From NCBI GenBank assembly GCA_963791325.1, contig CAWBRU010000023.1, positions 310,001-374,000 on the forward strand: a stretch of 64,000 bases of DNA. Direction: 5' to 3'. This document shows, in pieces, positions 54,277 to 63,641 of the stretch. Below the pieces are notes generated by a model. The model did no database searches. It was not told where the DNA came from and was given only the letters and a program-made list of their open reading frames with translations. Each line of letters opens with the position of its first letter. The first letter of the stretch is position 1. The position numbers and the translations under genes were made by a program. Source of the stretch: JBEVJK01 sp963791325 (GTDB lineage Bacteria; Pseudomonadota; Alphaproteobacteria; Rhizobiales; Rhizobiaceae).

Positions 54277-54614
54277 TTTGCAGTTCCCTTGTTCCACGCC
54301 GTCCTCCGGACGCCCATGGTGCCAGAAACGGCCCATCGCCCCAAGCCGGGCGATGGGCCAAGTCGGCGCCGGAAGGGACAAATAGCGACGCCGACGGTCC
54401 AGTTCAGCGGCATGCGATAGCCGCCCCGCCACCCTTTCCGCCCCTCGGAGAGGCCGGCAGACAAGGCGTTTTCCGTACTTCCGGTACGAGCAACGGAGCC
54501 CGCGGTCGCGAGTTCCTCGACCCTGCCTCGCTCGGACATTTGCGCCGGCGGCGGCAGACCAAAGCCGGCGGCTGGACGGACTTTGGTCCCGTCGCAGCCC
54601 AAAGCCGGGCGGCC

Positions 54615-55733
54615 CTAGGCGGCCGCCAGCGCACGGCCATGGCCGAGCGCGTTTTCCCGGACGGCCGCCCGGTGCAATTCCGTCAGCAGCTCGGCAATCT
54701 CCGATCCACGGTCTTGCTCGCCGAGCCGCGCGATCAGCAGCCGGCTCACCTCCTGGCTGCCGGCCAGCCGCCGGCCGGCATCAACCTCGCGCCACAGCTT
54801 CAGCGCTTCGAGCATGGCCCGCTCGGCGGGGCCGGTCAGGCCGGCTTGGCCGAGCAGCGCCGCGACGGCGACATCGCCGCCGCGGGCAAGCAGGCTCTGC
54901 ACGCGGCGGCTCGACTGGCCGGTGAGCGACACCAGAGCGGCACCGAAAAAATCGACTTGGCCGGCGGCGACCACGCGAACCAAAATTTCTGCCGTCAGCG
55001 CGCCGGCGCGGCGCAGATGGTCGGCCAGGCTTGCCAGCAGATCGGCCGGCGTGTCGTCGATCAGCATAAGGACGGCGGCCACGCTGGCGCTCAGCACCGC
55101 CCGCTCGGCGCCGGCCGGGCCCAGGCTCGCCGCCACCAGCGGCGCCGACGCGAGCGCCCCGCCCAGCTTGACGATCAGCGTGTGGCGGCAGTCGGGCGGC
55201 AGGCGGGGATCGGCGGCGAGCGCTTTCCTTGCCGCCCCGATGTGGCCCAGCCGGTCGGCCATCCGGCGGAAGCCCGAAGGCGAGATTTCGGCGGACGGAT
55301 TGGCGAGCAGCGCCAGGCAGGCGTCCGCATCGGCCACCTCGGCCAGCGCCGCCGCAACTGCGCAGGAAAGGTTCGGGCGGCCGGCGATCAGCCGCTGGGT
55401 GCTCGCCCTGCCCGACGCCACGCGCGCGACCAGATCCGCCTCGCCGAGCAGCGGCGAACGGCCAAGCACCAGCGCGGCGACCTCCGGCTGATCCGAAGCC
55501 AGCGCATCGATCAGATGAATCGGCGCCTGCCGGCTGAGCGACAGCGCATCGGCGAGCGCAAGCCGCACTTTGGGCGACGGGTCCTCCAGCAAGACCGTCA
55601 GCGCCGCCTCGGCCGCGCAGCGCTCGGCGAAAGCGAACTGGCCGTCGATCAAAGCGCGCGCCAGCGCCCCGGCTGCCGCTGCGCGGCGCGCCACATTGCC
55701 CGTGGCCAATCCGTGCAAAAGGTGGTCGATCAT
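54615..55733 (-). CDS. DUF2336 family protein
   Basis: The protein has 372 residues. The DUF2336 pattern is a run of alpha-helical HEAT-like repeats: Val-Leu-Leu-Glu-Asp-Pro-Ser-Pro-Lys-Val-Arg near 50, Leu-Ala-Ser-Asp-Gln-Pro-Glu-Val near 78, and Leu-Ala-Asn-Pro-Ser-Ala-Glu-Ile near 137. The sequence is rich in Ala and Leu throughout and has no signal peptide. The family is confined mostly to alphaproteobacteria and has no proven function. Its start is near 55,733, just before the divergent MaoC gene. Confidence 0.8.
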   Translation of the reverse strand: MIDHLLHGLATGNVARRAAAAGALARALIDGQFAFAERCAAEAALTVLLEDPSPKVRLALADALSLSRQAPIHLIDALASDQPEVAALVLGRSPLLGEADLVARVASGRASTQRLIAGRPNLSCAVAAALAEVADADACLALLANPSAEISPSGFRRMADRLGHIGAARKALAADPRLPPDCRHTLIVKLGGALASAPLVAASLGPAGAERAVLSASVAAVLMLIDDTPADLLASLADHLRRAGALTAEILVRVVAAGQVDFFGAALVSLTGQSSRRVQSLLARGGDVAVAALLGQAGLTGPAERAMLEALKLWREVDAGRRLAGSQEVSRLLIARLGEQDRGSEIAELLTELHRAAVRENALGHGRALAAA

Positions 55734-55865
55734 CGTCCGCTGCCCTGCATTTGCCTCGCCGCGAGGCTAGGCGCCAATTATTGACGAAGCGTTCACCATA
55801 GCCATTGGCCGTCTTGCCGCCCGGCGGGCGAGCGCCTATCAACAAGCGGCACGGAGGGGCCGGCG

Positions 55866-56318
55866 ATGCCTGGACTTTACCTGGAAGAGTTCGAGGTCGG
55901 CCGCATCATCCGCCATGCGATCACGCGCACGGTGACCGAGAGCGACAACATCCTGTTTTCGAGCCTGACCTTCAACCCGCAGCCGCTGCACATCGATTTC
56001 GACTTCGCCGCCAAGAGCGAGTGGGGCAAGCCGTTGGTCAATTCGCTGTTCACGCTCGGGCTGATGATCGGCATTTCGGTCCACGAGACCACGCTTGGCA
56101 CCACCATCGCCAATCTCGGCATGTCGGACACCACCTTCCCGGCGCCGGTGTTCCACGGCGATACGCTAAGGGTGGAGACGGAGATCCTGTCGGTGCGCGA
56201 ATCGCGCTCGAAACCGGATCGCGGCATCGTCGAACTGGAGCATCGGGCCTTCAAACAGGACGGTTCGCTGGTGGCGCGCACCATTCGCCAGGCGATGATC
56301 CGCAAGCGGCAGGCCTGA
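55866..56318 (+). CDS. MaoC-family acyl dehydratase/hydratase
   Basis: The protein has 150 residues. It is a hotdog-fold hydratase with the MaoC pattern: Thr-Glu-Ser-Asp-Asn-Ile-Leu-Phe-Ser and Leu-Thr-Phe-Asn-Pro-Gln-Pro-Leu-His near 26-43, where the Asp/His hydratase dyad lies. Gly-Lys-Pro-Leu-Val-Asn-Ser and Phe-Pro-Ala-Pro-Val-Phe-His-Gly-Asp-Thr-Leu follow. The CitE-like gene follows 2 bases after its stop, so they form one operon. This pair resembles the mesaconyl-CoA hydratase/beta-methylmalyl-CoA lyase-like pairing, and hydration of a branched enoyl-CoA is inferred. Confidence 0.83.
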   Translation: MPGLYLEEFEVGRIIRHAITRTVTESDNILFSSLTFNPQPLHIDFDFAAKSEWGKPLVNSLFTLGLMIGISVHETTLGTTIANLGMSDTTFPAPVFHGDTLRVETEILSVRESRSKPDRGIVELEHRAFKQDGSLVARTIRQAMIRKRQA

Positions 56319-56320
56319 GC

Positions 56321-57205
56321 ATGCGCTCGCTGTTGTTCGTGCCGGGCGACCAGGAAAGGAAGCTGATCAAGGCGCGGGGCACCGAAGCCGACGTGCTGAT
56401 CGTCGACCTCGAAGATTCGGTCGCTGCGGCCAACAAGGACGCGGCGCGGCGCATCGCCGGAGGTTTCATCCGCTCCGTCCGCCAGGAAACGACGCGGCAG
56501 AAGATCTATGTCCGGATCAACGATCTCCAGAGCGGGTTGGCCGATGGCGACCTTTCCGCCGTGCTCGCCGCCCTGCCCGACGGCATCGTGCTGCCCAAGG
56601 CGGTCGGCAGCGCCGACGTCACCCATCTGGCGGCGAAGCTCAGGGTGCACGAGGCCGAGGCCGGCCGCACCGACGGCACCACCGAGATCATCGCGATCGC
56701 CACCGAGACGCCGGCGGCGCTGCTGGCGGCGGCCAGTTTTCGCGGGACTCAGCCGCGGCTTGCCGGACTGACCTGGGGCGCCGAGGACCTGTCGGCCGCG
56801 GTCGGCGCCCGGACGAGCCGCGACGAAGACGGCCGCCTGACCGATGTTTTCAGGCTGGCGCGGGCGACAACCTTGCTGGCTGCGGCAGCTGCCCAGACCG
56901 CAGCGATCGACACAGTGTTCGTCGACTTCCGCGACGGCGAGGCGCTGCGGCGCGAATGCCTGGCAGCCGAGCGGGACGGTTTCGTCGGCAAGCTGGCGAT
57001 CCACCCCGATCAGGTGGCGATCATCAACGCTGCCTTCACGCCCTCGCCCGCAGCGGTGGCCGAGGCCGAAGCCGTGGCGGCGGCGTTTGCGGCTGCAGGC
57101 CAAGCAGGCGTCGTCGGTGTCGGCGGCAAGATGTACGACCGGCCCCATCTGGCTCGCGCCCAACGGCTGTTGGCCCGCGCGGCGCGGGGCCGCACGCCAG
57201 ACTGA
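56321..57205 (+). CDS. CitE-like CoA ester lyase (HpcH/HpaI family)
   Basis: The protein has 294 residues from ATG 56321, immediately after the MaoC stop. It has the CitE fold motifs: Ser-Leu-Leu-Phe-Val-Pro-Gly (3-9), Asp-Leu-Glu-Asp-Ser-Val (near 30), Arg-Ile-Asn near 66, Pro-Lys near 89-90, the metal-binding Glu/Asp region, and Gly-Lys-Leu-Ala-Ile-His-Pro near 224. The family splits malyl-CoA, methylmalyl-CoA or citramalyl-CoA. With the adjacent hydratase it probably handles a C4-C5 CoA ester, such as citramalyl- or methylmalyl-CoA. Which one is not visible from sequence. Confidence 0.83.
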   Translation: MRSLLFVPGDQERKLIKARGTEADVLIVDLEDSVAAANKDAARRIAGGFIRSVRQETTRQKIYVRINDLQSGLADGDLSAVLAALPDGIVLPKAVGSADVTHLAAKLRVHEAEAGRTDGTTEIIAIATETPAALLAAASFRGTQPRLAGLTWGAEDLSAAVGARTSRDEDGRLTDVFRLARATTLLAAAAAQTAAIDTVFVDFRDGEALRRECLAAERDGFVGKLAIHPDQVAIINAAFTPSPAAVAEAEAVAAAFAAAGQAGVVGVGGKMYDRPHLARAQRLLARAARGRTPD

Positions 57206-57261
57206 AGGAAGGGACTGGAAGCCCGGCTGCCATCGCCAGCTCGGGCAGATCGCCGTCCCGC

Positions 57262-58323
57262 TCAGCCGGGAGCGCCCCTCAACCGCTCGCCGGTTTCTGA
57301 ATCGAACAAAAACAGGCCACTGTCCTTGAAGGCGATGCCGACCGACTCGTCCATCGCGTATTGGGCGAGCTTGTCGGCCTTGACGGTCATCAGCTCGTCC
57401 GCGAGGCGGCAGGTCACCAATGTGTGGTCGCCCATCAGCTCCTGCGAATAGACCCGGGCCGACAGCTTGCCCGCCCCTGGCGCCGTCACGGCGCAGTCCT
57501 CCGGCCGGACCCCGGCGGTGACGTTGCGGCGGGTCTCGCCAAGCGGCACGGAAAAGCGGCCGGCCGCAGAGCTGAACTGCCCATCGGCGAGCTCGCCGGT
57601 GAGAAAATTCATCGGCGGCGAGCCGATGAAGCCGGCGACGAACAGATTGGCCGGGTCGTCATAGATGCGCCGCGGCTCGGCGATCTGCTGGACCACGCCG
57701 CGGTTCATCACCGCGACGCGGTGCGCCAGGGTCATCGCCTCGACCTGGTCGTGGGTGACGTAGATCGTGGTCACGCCGAGTTCGGCCTGCAGCCGCTTGA
57801 GCTCCGAGCGCATGTGGCCGCGCAGCTTGGCGTCGAGATTGGAGAGCGGCTCGTCCATCAGAAAGACGCTTGGCCGCCGGACCATGGCGCGCGCGAGCGC
57901 GATCCGCTGGCGCTGGCCGCCGGAGAGCTGGCGCGGATAGCGGTCGAGAAAATCCTGCAGATGGACCTTGACTGCCGCGCCGCGCACGGCGCTGTCGCGT
58001 TCGGCAGGAGCGACCCGCCGCAGCTTCAGCGGATAGCCGATGTTCTCGGCCACTGTCATGTGCGGATAGAGCGCGTAGGATTGGAACACCATCGCCACGT
58101 CGCGGTATTTGGGCAGCACCTGGGTAACGTCGCGCGTGCCGATCAGGATACGGCCGGATGTCACCGATTCCAGCCCTGCGACCATTCGCAAGGCAGTGGT
58201 CTTGCCGCAGCCGGACGGTCCGAGCAGGACCAGGAACTCGCCGTCCTGAATGGTGAGATCGAGGCCTTTGACCACTTCGACAGGCCCGAAGGATTTGTAG
58301 ACTTGCGCGAGCGTGACCCCCAT
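57262..58323 (-). CDS. ABC importer ATPase (UgpC/MalK type)
   Basis: The protein has 353 residues. Walker A Gly-Pro-Ser-Gly-Cys-Gly-Lys-Thr-Thr lies near 35-43, the Q-loop at Val-Phe-Gln-Ser, the signature Leu-Ser-Gly-Gly-Gln-Arg-Gln near 134, and Walker B Val-Phe-Leu-Met-Asp-Glu-Pro near 152. The switch His is in Val-Thr-His-Asp. The C-terminal 110 residues carry the TOBE/OB domain typical of MalK/UgpC-type sugar importers. It is the last gene of the SBP-permease-permease-ATPase operon, 3 bases after the second permease. Confidence 0.93.
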   Translation of the reverse strand: MGVTLAQVYKSFGPVEVVKGLDLTIQDGEFLVLLGPSGCGKTTALRMVAGLESVTSGRILIGTRDVTQVLPKYRDVAMVFQSYALYPHMTVAENIGYPLKLRRVAPAERDSAVRGAAVKVHLQDFLDRYPRQLSGGQRQRIALARAMVRRPSVFLMDEPLSNLDAKLRGHMRSELKRLQAELGVTTIYVTHDQVEAMTLAHRVAVMNRGVVQQIAEPRRIYDDPANLFVAGFIGSPPMNFLTGELADGQFSSAAGRFSVPLGETRRNVTAGVRPEDCAVTAPGAGKLSARVYSQELMGDHTLVTCRLADELMTVKADKLAQYAMDESVGIAFKDSGLFLFDSETGERLRGAPG

Positions 58324-58326
58324 CGG

Positions 58327-59373
58327 CTAACCCTTCACTGCGCCGACCAGGAGCCCGCGCGCGATGTGCTTCTGCAGCACGCTGGAGATGACCACCACCG
58401 GCGCAATCATCACCACGATCAGCACGCACATGTTCCACCATTGCGGGCCGCGGGTGGTGTTCTGGGCCGAGACCAGCACCGGCATGGTTTGCGCCTTGGC
58501 GTTGGAGAGGAAGAGCGCCAAGAGATACTCGTTCCAGGCCAGGATGAGCACCAGCAGGAAGGTGGCGACCAGCCCCGAGCGGACCAGCGGCAAGGCGATG
58601 GTGAAAAACACCCGGAACTTCGAGGCGCCGTCTATCTCGGCACTCTCTTCGAGATCGAGCGGAATGCCGGCGAAGAAATCGCGCGTCAGCCACACCACGA
58701 TCGGCAGATTGACGGCGGTGTAGGTGGCAATCAGCGCGGCCTGCGTGTCGAGCATCCGCAGCTGCTGGAACATGACGTAGATCGGCAGCACCGCCACGAT
58801 CGGCGGCATGATCCGGTTGGAGATGATCCAGAACTCGATGTCGCTGTTGCCGACCGCGAGCCGGGTGCGCCCGACGAGCGTCATCAGCCCGAGCACAAAA
58901 AGGGCGAGCGCGACGCCGACGGCGATCTCCCACGGCACCCCGAACATCGCCACGGCGGCGATCACCGCGACCAACAGGATAAGGAACAAGGCGACGGCGG
59001 CGAGCTTGACTTGAAAGGTGATGCGCACCAGCGCATAGGCCGCCAGCGTGCCGATCAGCAGCGCCAGCACCGTACTGCCCAGCGCCACCACCACCGAGTT
59101 GAGATAGGGGCCGAGCGTGTTGTTCTCGAGCAGCATGAAATTCCACGCCTCGAGCGACGGCTTGAAGTCGACGAAGGGGAGATAGAACGGGCCGTTGTCG
59201 ACCTCGCCGGCACCTTTGAACGAGGTGATCAGCGCCCAATAGAGGGGCACCAGCACGACCAGGGACCACACGAACAGCAGCGCATAGGTTAAGACCTTGC
59301 CCGCCGGCGATTGGTCTTCGACCGAAGGCGGCTCGAACAGCCGGGCAAGACGAGAGCTGCTTTGCCCGGTCAT
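58327..59373 (-). CDS. ABC importer permease (MalG type)
   Basis: The protein has 348 residues from ATG 59373, with seven or more helices. It has extra N-terminal helices before the standard permease core. The EAA loop Glu-Ser-Ala-Glu-Ile-Asp-Gly-Ala-Ser-Lys-Phe-Arg near 250 contacts the ATPase. It overlaps the preceding permease at 59370-59373 (ATGA), so translation is coupled. MalG/UgpE-type import of a carbohydrate or polyol is likely. Confidence 0.9.
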   Translation of the reverse strand: MTGQSSSRLARLFEPPSVEDQSPAGKVLTYALLFVWSLVVLVPLYWALITSFKGAGEVDNGPFYLPFVDFKPSLEAWNFMLLENNTLGPYLNSVVVALGSTVLALLIGTLAAYALVRITFQVKLAAVALFLILLVAVIAAVAMFGVPWEIAVGVALALFVLGLMTLVGRTRLAVGNSDIEFWIISNRIMPPIVAVLPIYVMFQQLRMLDTQAALIATYTAVNLPIVVWLTRDFFAGIPLDLEESAEIDGASKFRVFFTIALPLVRSGLVATFLLVLILAWNEYLLALFLSNAKAQTMPVLVSAQNTTRGPQWWNMCVLIVVMIAPVVVISSVLQKHIARGLLVGAVKG

Positions 59374-60506
59374 GCCTCGAACCTCCGCGCCGGGTGGACG
59401 ACGAAATTGAAGAATGAGACGCAGGCCACGGTCGAGATGAACAGCAGCATGTAGCCGACCGCGGCCGAGCCGCCGAGATCCTGGGTGCGCCAGGCGATGA
59501 AGGCGTGCAGGGTCATCGATTCGGTCGCCAGCCCCGGCCCGCCGCCGGTGAGCACGTTGGGCAGGTCGACGATCTTGAACGCCTCGATCAGCCGGATCAG
59601 CACCACGGTGGCCGCGACCGGCGCGATCGCCGGCCAAGTGATATCCCGAAAGATCTGCCAGCCATTGGCGCCGTCGAGGCGCGCTGCCTCGACCTGGTCG
59701 CGCGGCTGGTTCTCGATCGCCGCGAGGAGCACGATGAACATGAACGGCGTCCATTGCCAGGTGTCGCCGATCAGCACCATCAGCCGGGCCGACCAGGCCT
59801 CAGTCGCCCATGACCATTCGCTGATGCCGAAGGCGCGCAGCAGCGGCGCGAACGGGCCTTTCTGCATGTCCGCCAGCATGCGGAAGGTGTAGGCGATGCC
59901 GACCGGGGTGACCATCAGCGGAATGAAGAACAGCACGCGAAAGAAGTTGCGGCCGCGGATCGGCCGGCCGCAGAGCAAGGCCAGGCCGAGCCCGAGGCCG
60001 AATTGCGCGGTGACGCCGACGACGACGTAGAGCAGCGTGGTGATGACCGTGCCGGGAACGCCGCCGGGCGCGAAGGTGACCACCGCGACGGCGGCCAGCG
60101 ACAGCGCCAGTGCAACCGACAACAGCCGCCCGAGCGTGCCCAGCACCGTCGGCCGGCGCCCGAAATAGCGGGCCAGAAGCCAGATGAGCAGCGCGGCGAA
60201 CGCGATGAGAACCAGCCAGTGGACGATGCCCGGCGTGCCGAACTTTCCGAGCAGGTGATATTGCTGCGAGCCGGTCAAGAGCTTGCGGAAATTGGCCAGT
60301 CCGATGAAGCGCAGGGTGAAGCCGCCTTGCGCCAGGGCAAAGCGCGACAGCGACAGATACGCCGATATGATCAGCGGAAAGATGGCAAAGCACAACAGGA
60401 CGATGACGGCCGGCATCACCATCAGCCCGCCGGACCGGCGGTCGACCCACTCCCCCCAGCTCAGGCGGGGAGCGGCGTCGATCCCGGTTGTGATGGTCGT
60501 GGTCAT
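59370..60506 (-). CDS. ABC importer permease (MalF type)
   Basis: The protein has 378 residues. It is a multi-helix permease with an N-terminal extension. A Val-Glu-Ala-Ala-Arg-Leu-Asp-Gly-Ala-Asn-Gly-Trp-Gln EAA loop lies near 278, followed by Phe-Lys-Ile-Val-Asp and Gly-Gly-Pro-Gly. The overall pattern fits MalF/UgpA-type permeases. It lies 74 bases after the binding protein and overlaps the next permease. The substrate cannot be named. Confidence 0.9.
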   Translation of the reverse strand: MTTTITTGIDAAPRLSWGEWVDRRSGGLMVMPAVIVLLCFAIFPLIISAYLSLSRFALAQGGFTLRFIGLANFRKLLTGSQQYHLLGKFGTPGIVHWLVLIAFAALLIWLLARYFGRRPTVLGTLGRLLSVALALSLAAVAVVTFAPGGVPGTVITTLLYVVVGVTAQFGLGLGLALLCGRPIRGRNFFRVLFFIPLMVTPVGIAYTFRMLADMQKGPFAPLLRAFGISEWSWATEAWSARLMVLIGDTWQWTPFMFIVLLAAIENQPRDQVEAARLDGANGWQIFRDITWPAIAPVAATVVLIRLIEAFKIVDLPNVLTGGGPGLATESMTLHAFIAWRTQDLGGSAAVGYMLLFISTVACVSFFNFVVHPARRFEA

Positions 60507-60580
60507 CGGCGGCTTCGGGTGCTTTGATCGGAAAGACCCGGCGCGCTGGCGTGCGGCCGGGCCGTTCCTGCCGGATGCAG

Positions 60581-62053
60581 CTATTGCGCGCCGATCGTGG
60601 CCTTGTAGAGCTTGAGCTGCTCGTCCTTGCCGATTTCGTCGTTGAGCTCGTTCCAGCCGTCCTCGATCGCCTTGACCGTGGCTTCCTTGTCGATCTCCCC
60701 GGCGAGGAATCGCGACACCGCCTCGTCGAGCACGACCTGCTGATACTTCTGGTTCTGCGGAATGCGCAGATCGAGAATCATGTTCGGGCTGCTCATGCTC
60801 TCATTGATGGCGCCGAGATAGACCTTGGCCTCGTCCTCGGTCATGCCGGCCTGCTTCCACAGGTCGCTGTAGGAGAGCTGCGAGGCACGGTAAGGGTTGA
60901 ACCCGGTGCCGCCGACGGTGACATCGGCATTCGACTGGGCCGGCTGCGTCATGAACGAGAAGAACGCGAAGGCGGCGTCCTTCACCTTCGGGTCGGCGGC
61001 CGCATTGATGCCCCCGCCCCAGCCGCCGAAGGCCGCGAACGGCGCATGGTTGACGCCGTCGACGGCATGCGGGCAGCTTTCGGCCGAGCAGGCCTCGAGC
61101 TTGCCGGTGTCCCAATTGAGCACGTCCTTGGAGCCCGGCATGATCGCCGCGCCCCACTTGCCCTGGACCTTGGACTGCTTGGGATCGATCGAGATGGTGC
61201 CGACGTCGCCCCAGTCGAGGTTGAGCGCGCAGCGCCCGGACGCAAACAGAGGCCGGGTGTCGGAGACGTCGAGGTTGAGTTCGTCCGGCGGTCCGTATTT
61301 GGTCGATTCGGACAGGAAGTCGAGCGCCTTGCGGAAGGCGTCGTTGTTGACCAGCGGGGTCATGTCCTTGGTGTTGAAGAAGGTGCCCTGGCTGGTGCCC
61401 TTGGACTGGGTCATCGAGCCGACCACGTCGGTGACGAACCAGTAGCTCTGGGCATTGCGCTTCTTGGCGATGCACGAGCCGAAGTCGGGCGTGCCGTCGC
61501 CGTTCATGTCCTTGCCGTTGACGGCCTTGGCGACCGCGAGATATTCGTCCCACGTGGTCGGCACTTTCTGACCGGCGGCGTCGAGCACGTCCTTGCGGTA
61601 GTACATCATGTGGAAATCACCATCGAGGGTGATCATGTAGGACTTGCCGTTGTACTTTTGCGAGAAGTCGCGGAAGAACGCGCCGACATCGTCTTCCTTG
61701 ATGTCCTTGTCGGCCTCGATGCGCGGCGTCAGATCCTCCAGATAGCCGCCGGCAATGTAGTCGACCATCCATTGCGGCGCGAACACCGCGGCGTCGACGG
61801 AGTTGGTGCCGCTCGCCCAGTCGGTCAGGACCTTTTGATAAAGATCGGCGAACGGCACCGCGATCACATTGACCTTGGCGCCTGTCAGCTTCTCGAACTC
61901 CGGCGCGCGCCGCTGCAGCGGCTCCTGGATCGCGCCGGTTTGGGTGATGACATTGACGGTGACGCCGGCGAACGGCTTGTCCTGCGCCAATGAAGGTGCG
62001 GCCGCGAGCCCGCATAGGGCCGAGAGCCCGACCAGAATCGGTCCTGATTTCAT
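60581..62053 (-). CDS. ABC importer periplasmic binding protein (family 1, sugar type)
   Basis: The protein has 490 residues. A signal peptide (cut near Ala-Pro-Ser-Leu-Ala-Gln) leads to a type-1 extracellular solute-binding protein fold. Features are Pro-Glu-Phe-Glu-Lys-Leu-Thr-Gly-Ala-Lys-Val near 50 and Phe-Asp-Leu-Tyr-Gln-like (Ala-Asp-Leu-Tyr-Gln) near 68. Met-Tyr-Tyr-Arg-Lys-Asp-Val-Leu lies near 149. The Gly-Gly-Trp-Gly-Gly-Gly-Ile segment near 340 and a Cys pair near 320-325 are seen. The length (longer than MalE) resembles the larger family-1 binding proteins of rhizobia. It is the first gene of the importer operon. Confidence 0.92.
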   Translation of the reverse strand: MKSGPILVGLSALCGLAAAPSLAQDKPFAGVTVNVITQTGAIQEPLQRRAPEFEKLTGAKVNVIAVPFADLYQKVLTDWASGTNSVDAAVFAPQWMVDYIAGGYLEDLTPRIEADKDIKEDDVGAFFRDFSQKYNGKSYMITLDGDFHMMYYRKDVLDAAGQKVPTTWDEYLAVAKAVNGKDMNGDGTPDFGSCIAKKRNAQSYWFVTDVVGSMTQSKGTSQGTFFNTKDMTPLVNNDAFRKALDFLSESTKYGPPDELNLDVSDTRPLFASGRCALNLDWGDVGTISIDPKQSKVQGKWGAAIMPGSKDVLNWDTGKLEACSAESCPHAVDGVNHAPFAAFGGWGGGINAAADPKVKDAAFAFFSFMTQPAQSNADVTVGGTGFNPYRASQLSYSDLWKQAGMTEDEAKVYLGAINESMSSPNMILDLRIPQNQKYQQVVLDEAVSRFLAGEIDKEATVKAIEDGWNELNDEIGKDEQLKLYKATIGAQ

Positions 62054-62479
62054 CCACTTCCTCCCTGTTGGACCGCCCGGGTGCCGAGATCTGGCAAGCC
62101 GGCGGTCATCATGTGGCGGTTGCCGCCACCAGGCTGGCGCGGCACCACTCTTAGGAAGGCCAGAATATCGGCAACACGCACCGTGTCCAGGGGCTTTGGC
62201 GCCCGGCGGTGAGCCGCGGGCACGGCGCAGGCACGAGGTTTCCGGAAAAGCGTGCAGGAAGCGCCGCTCGAGAAGGGCAGGAGCGACGCTTCCGCAGACC
62301 GTGCGGCCGATGTCTCAGGCGAGACATCGAGAGAGTGCGGCCGCATCCCGGATTGTTGCGGCCGAACCCTGACGCCAACCTGAACGGCGCGCCAGAAGGC
62401 GTCACAAGGCCGCGAGCGGAACTCGCTTCAGGCGCTGCAATGCCCGCACCGACCCCGACCTAGGGGGCGGAGGCGCCGC
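62054..62479. other. Upstream region of the ABC operon, no gene
   Basis: It holds the promoter and leader of the importer operon. Short open frames here lack family patterns. I could not identify an operator for a sugar regulator. Confidence 0.4.
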
Positions 62480-62683
62480 TCAAGTGCCGCGGTTGATGAG
62501 ATAGGCGCTCTTCATGTCGTGGAGATCGGCCTTGGCGCTCTCGGCAAGCCGCTCTGCATGGCGCATCGAGTAGCGCAGCCGGACGATCTCCGAGGCAGCC
62601 GCCCGGGCCAGCTCGCGGTCTTCCTCGCTCTGCCAGGCCTTGGCGCGCAGCCGCTCGACGATATCGGCGCGTGGTGATCGCAT
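62480..62683 (-). CDS. Small hypothetical helical protein
   Basis: From ATG 62683 the protein has 67 residues: Arg-Ala-Asp-Ile-Val-Glu-Arg-Leu, then Glu-Asp-Arg-Glu-Leu-Ala-Arg-Ala-Ala-Ala-Ser-Glu-Ile-Val-Arg-Leu and a C-terminal Ala-Tyr-Leu-Ile-Asn-Arg-Gly-Thr. It is a mostly helical cytosolic protein with no known domain. A longer frame to 62812 exists. The AGAAAG site before the ATG is plausible. Confidence 0.5.
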   Translation of the reverse strand: MRSPRADIVERLRAKAWQSEEDRELARAAASEIVRLRYSMRHAERLAESAKADLHDMKSAYLINRGT

Positions 62684-63006
62684 TTCTTTCTGCTCCCATG
62701 GTCGGCTGCCGCCGCTTGCGGGGCGTGCGCACCTCTCCCGGCGCAAGGCTGCGCCCGGTTTTGCCCTCAGATGGGCACGTCGCCGCTGCACCGTGATGCG
62801 ACAAGTCGCCAATCCCTTGCGCTACGCCGCCATCCGGCTGCGAAAACATGGCATTCGGCATTGCGACGAAACGCTTCCTTAACCGAGCCTCTTCAAAGTT
62901 CGTCTTACCGGGCTCTTATCAATCTGACGTCCGGAGAGGGCGTCGACGACGCGTTTCACCCCGCGCACGCGTCGTCGATCGCCTCTGCTTTGGTGAGGGG
63001 AAACCG

Positions 63007-63210
63007 GTGTCCGCGTACAAATCCGATCTCTGCGCTGCCGATCACATCGCTCTGCAACGGCTGATCGCCCAGCTGGGTCAGACCGGCGGGCGCATCGTCA
63101 GCGTTACCTGGCTGCCTGAACGGACCGTCTACGAGCCGTCGCCGAGCGGCGGACATGTCTCGGTCAGGGCGCCGCAGTCCTATTTGATCCTGCACGAGCC
63201 CGCCGCCTGA
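63007..63210 (+). CDS. Small hypothetical protein
   Basis: The protein has 67 residues from GTG 63007. It has Leu-Gln-Arg-Leu-Ile-Ala-Gln-Leu-Gly and Gly-Arg-Ile-Val-Ser-Val-Thr-Trp-Leu, suggesting a helix and two strands. I do not recognise the family. No near homologue is evident in the window. Confidence 0.45.
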   Translation: MSAYKSDLCAADHIALQRLIAQLGQTGGRIVSVTWLPERTVYEPSPSGGHVSVRAPQSYLILHEPAA

Positions 63211-63366
63211 AGCACGGGCAGACGCTCATACGTCAAATTTGAATGCTGCTGAGCGGCCGACCTGCCATGAGTTGGCAATGGCTCTGCCTTGCTCGGACTT
63301 CGGCCAAGCCGCCTTTACCGCATCCCGTCGGCGCGCTCGCCGCGGCGCCGGCGGCCGGGATCGCCG

Positions 63367-63576
63367 ATGACCCCGCTGCGCGACAAGGCGATGCGCATGG
63401 GCGTTCTCAAGCCGGAGGAGCTCGACCTGCTGAGCGAGGTATTCGAGGCGACCGGCGTCCCCGGCGAGACGCCGAGCGAGCGCGAAGGCCGTGCCACCAA
63501 GATCATCGCCTATTATCACACCGGTATCACCGATAAGGAGCGGCTAATCGCGGTGATCAAGCGGATGCAGCATTGA
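63367..63576 (+). CDS. Small hypothetical helical protein
   Basis: The protein has 69 residues from ATG 63367. It has Glu-Glu-Leu-Asp-Leu-Leu-Ser-Glu-Val-Phe-Glu-Ala-Thr-Gly, then Glu-Arg-Glu-Gly-Arg-Ala-Thr-Lys-Ile-Ile-Ala-Tyr-Tyr-His-Thr-Gly. It is entirely helical in appearance. The pattern recalls small proteins often seen in rhizobia without assigned function. Confidence 0.55.
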   Translation: MTPLRDKAMRMGVLKPEELDLLSEVFEATGVPGETPSEREGRATKIIAYYHTGITDKERLIAVIKRMQH

Positions 63577-63641
63577 GGCCGTCTTGAAGGCTCATAGCGG
63601 ACCTGCCATTGTGATGGCGACAGTTCAGAATGGGACCGGAT

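Noticed and set aside
54404..54640. Short reverse frames upstream of the DUF2336 gene
   Set aside because: No start signal or family pattern; they overlap the spacer before the Gly/Asn-rich protein and look random.
57361..61993. Long forward-strand frames opposite the ABC importer operon
   Set aside because: They are antisense to well-supported reverse-strand genes with clear families; codon bias of the true strand explains their openness.
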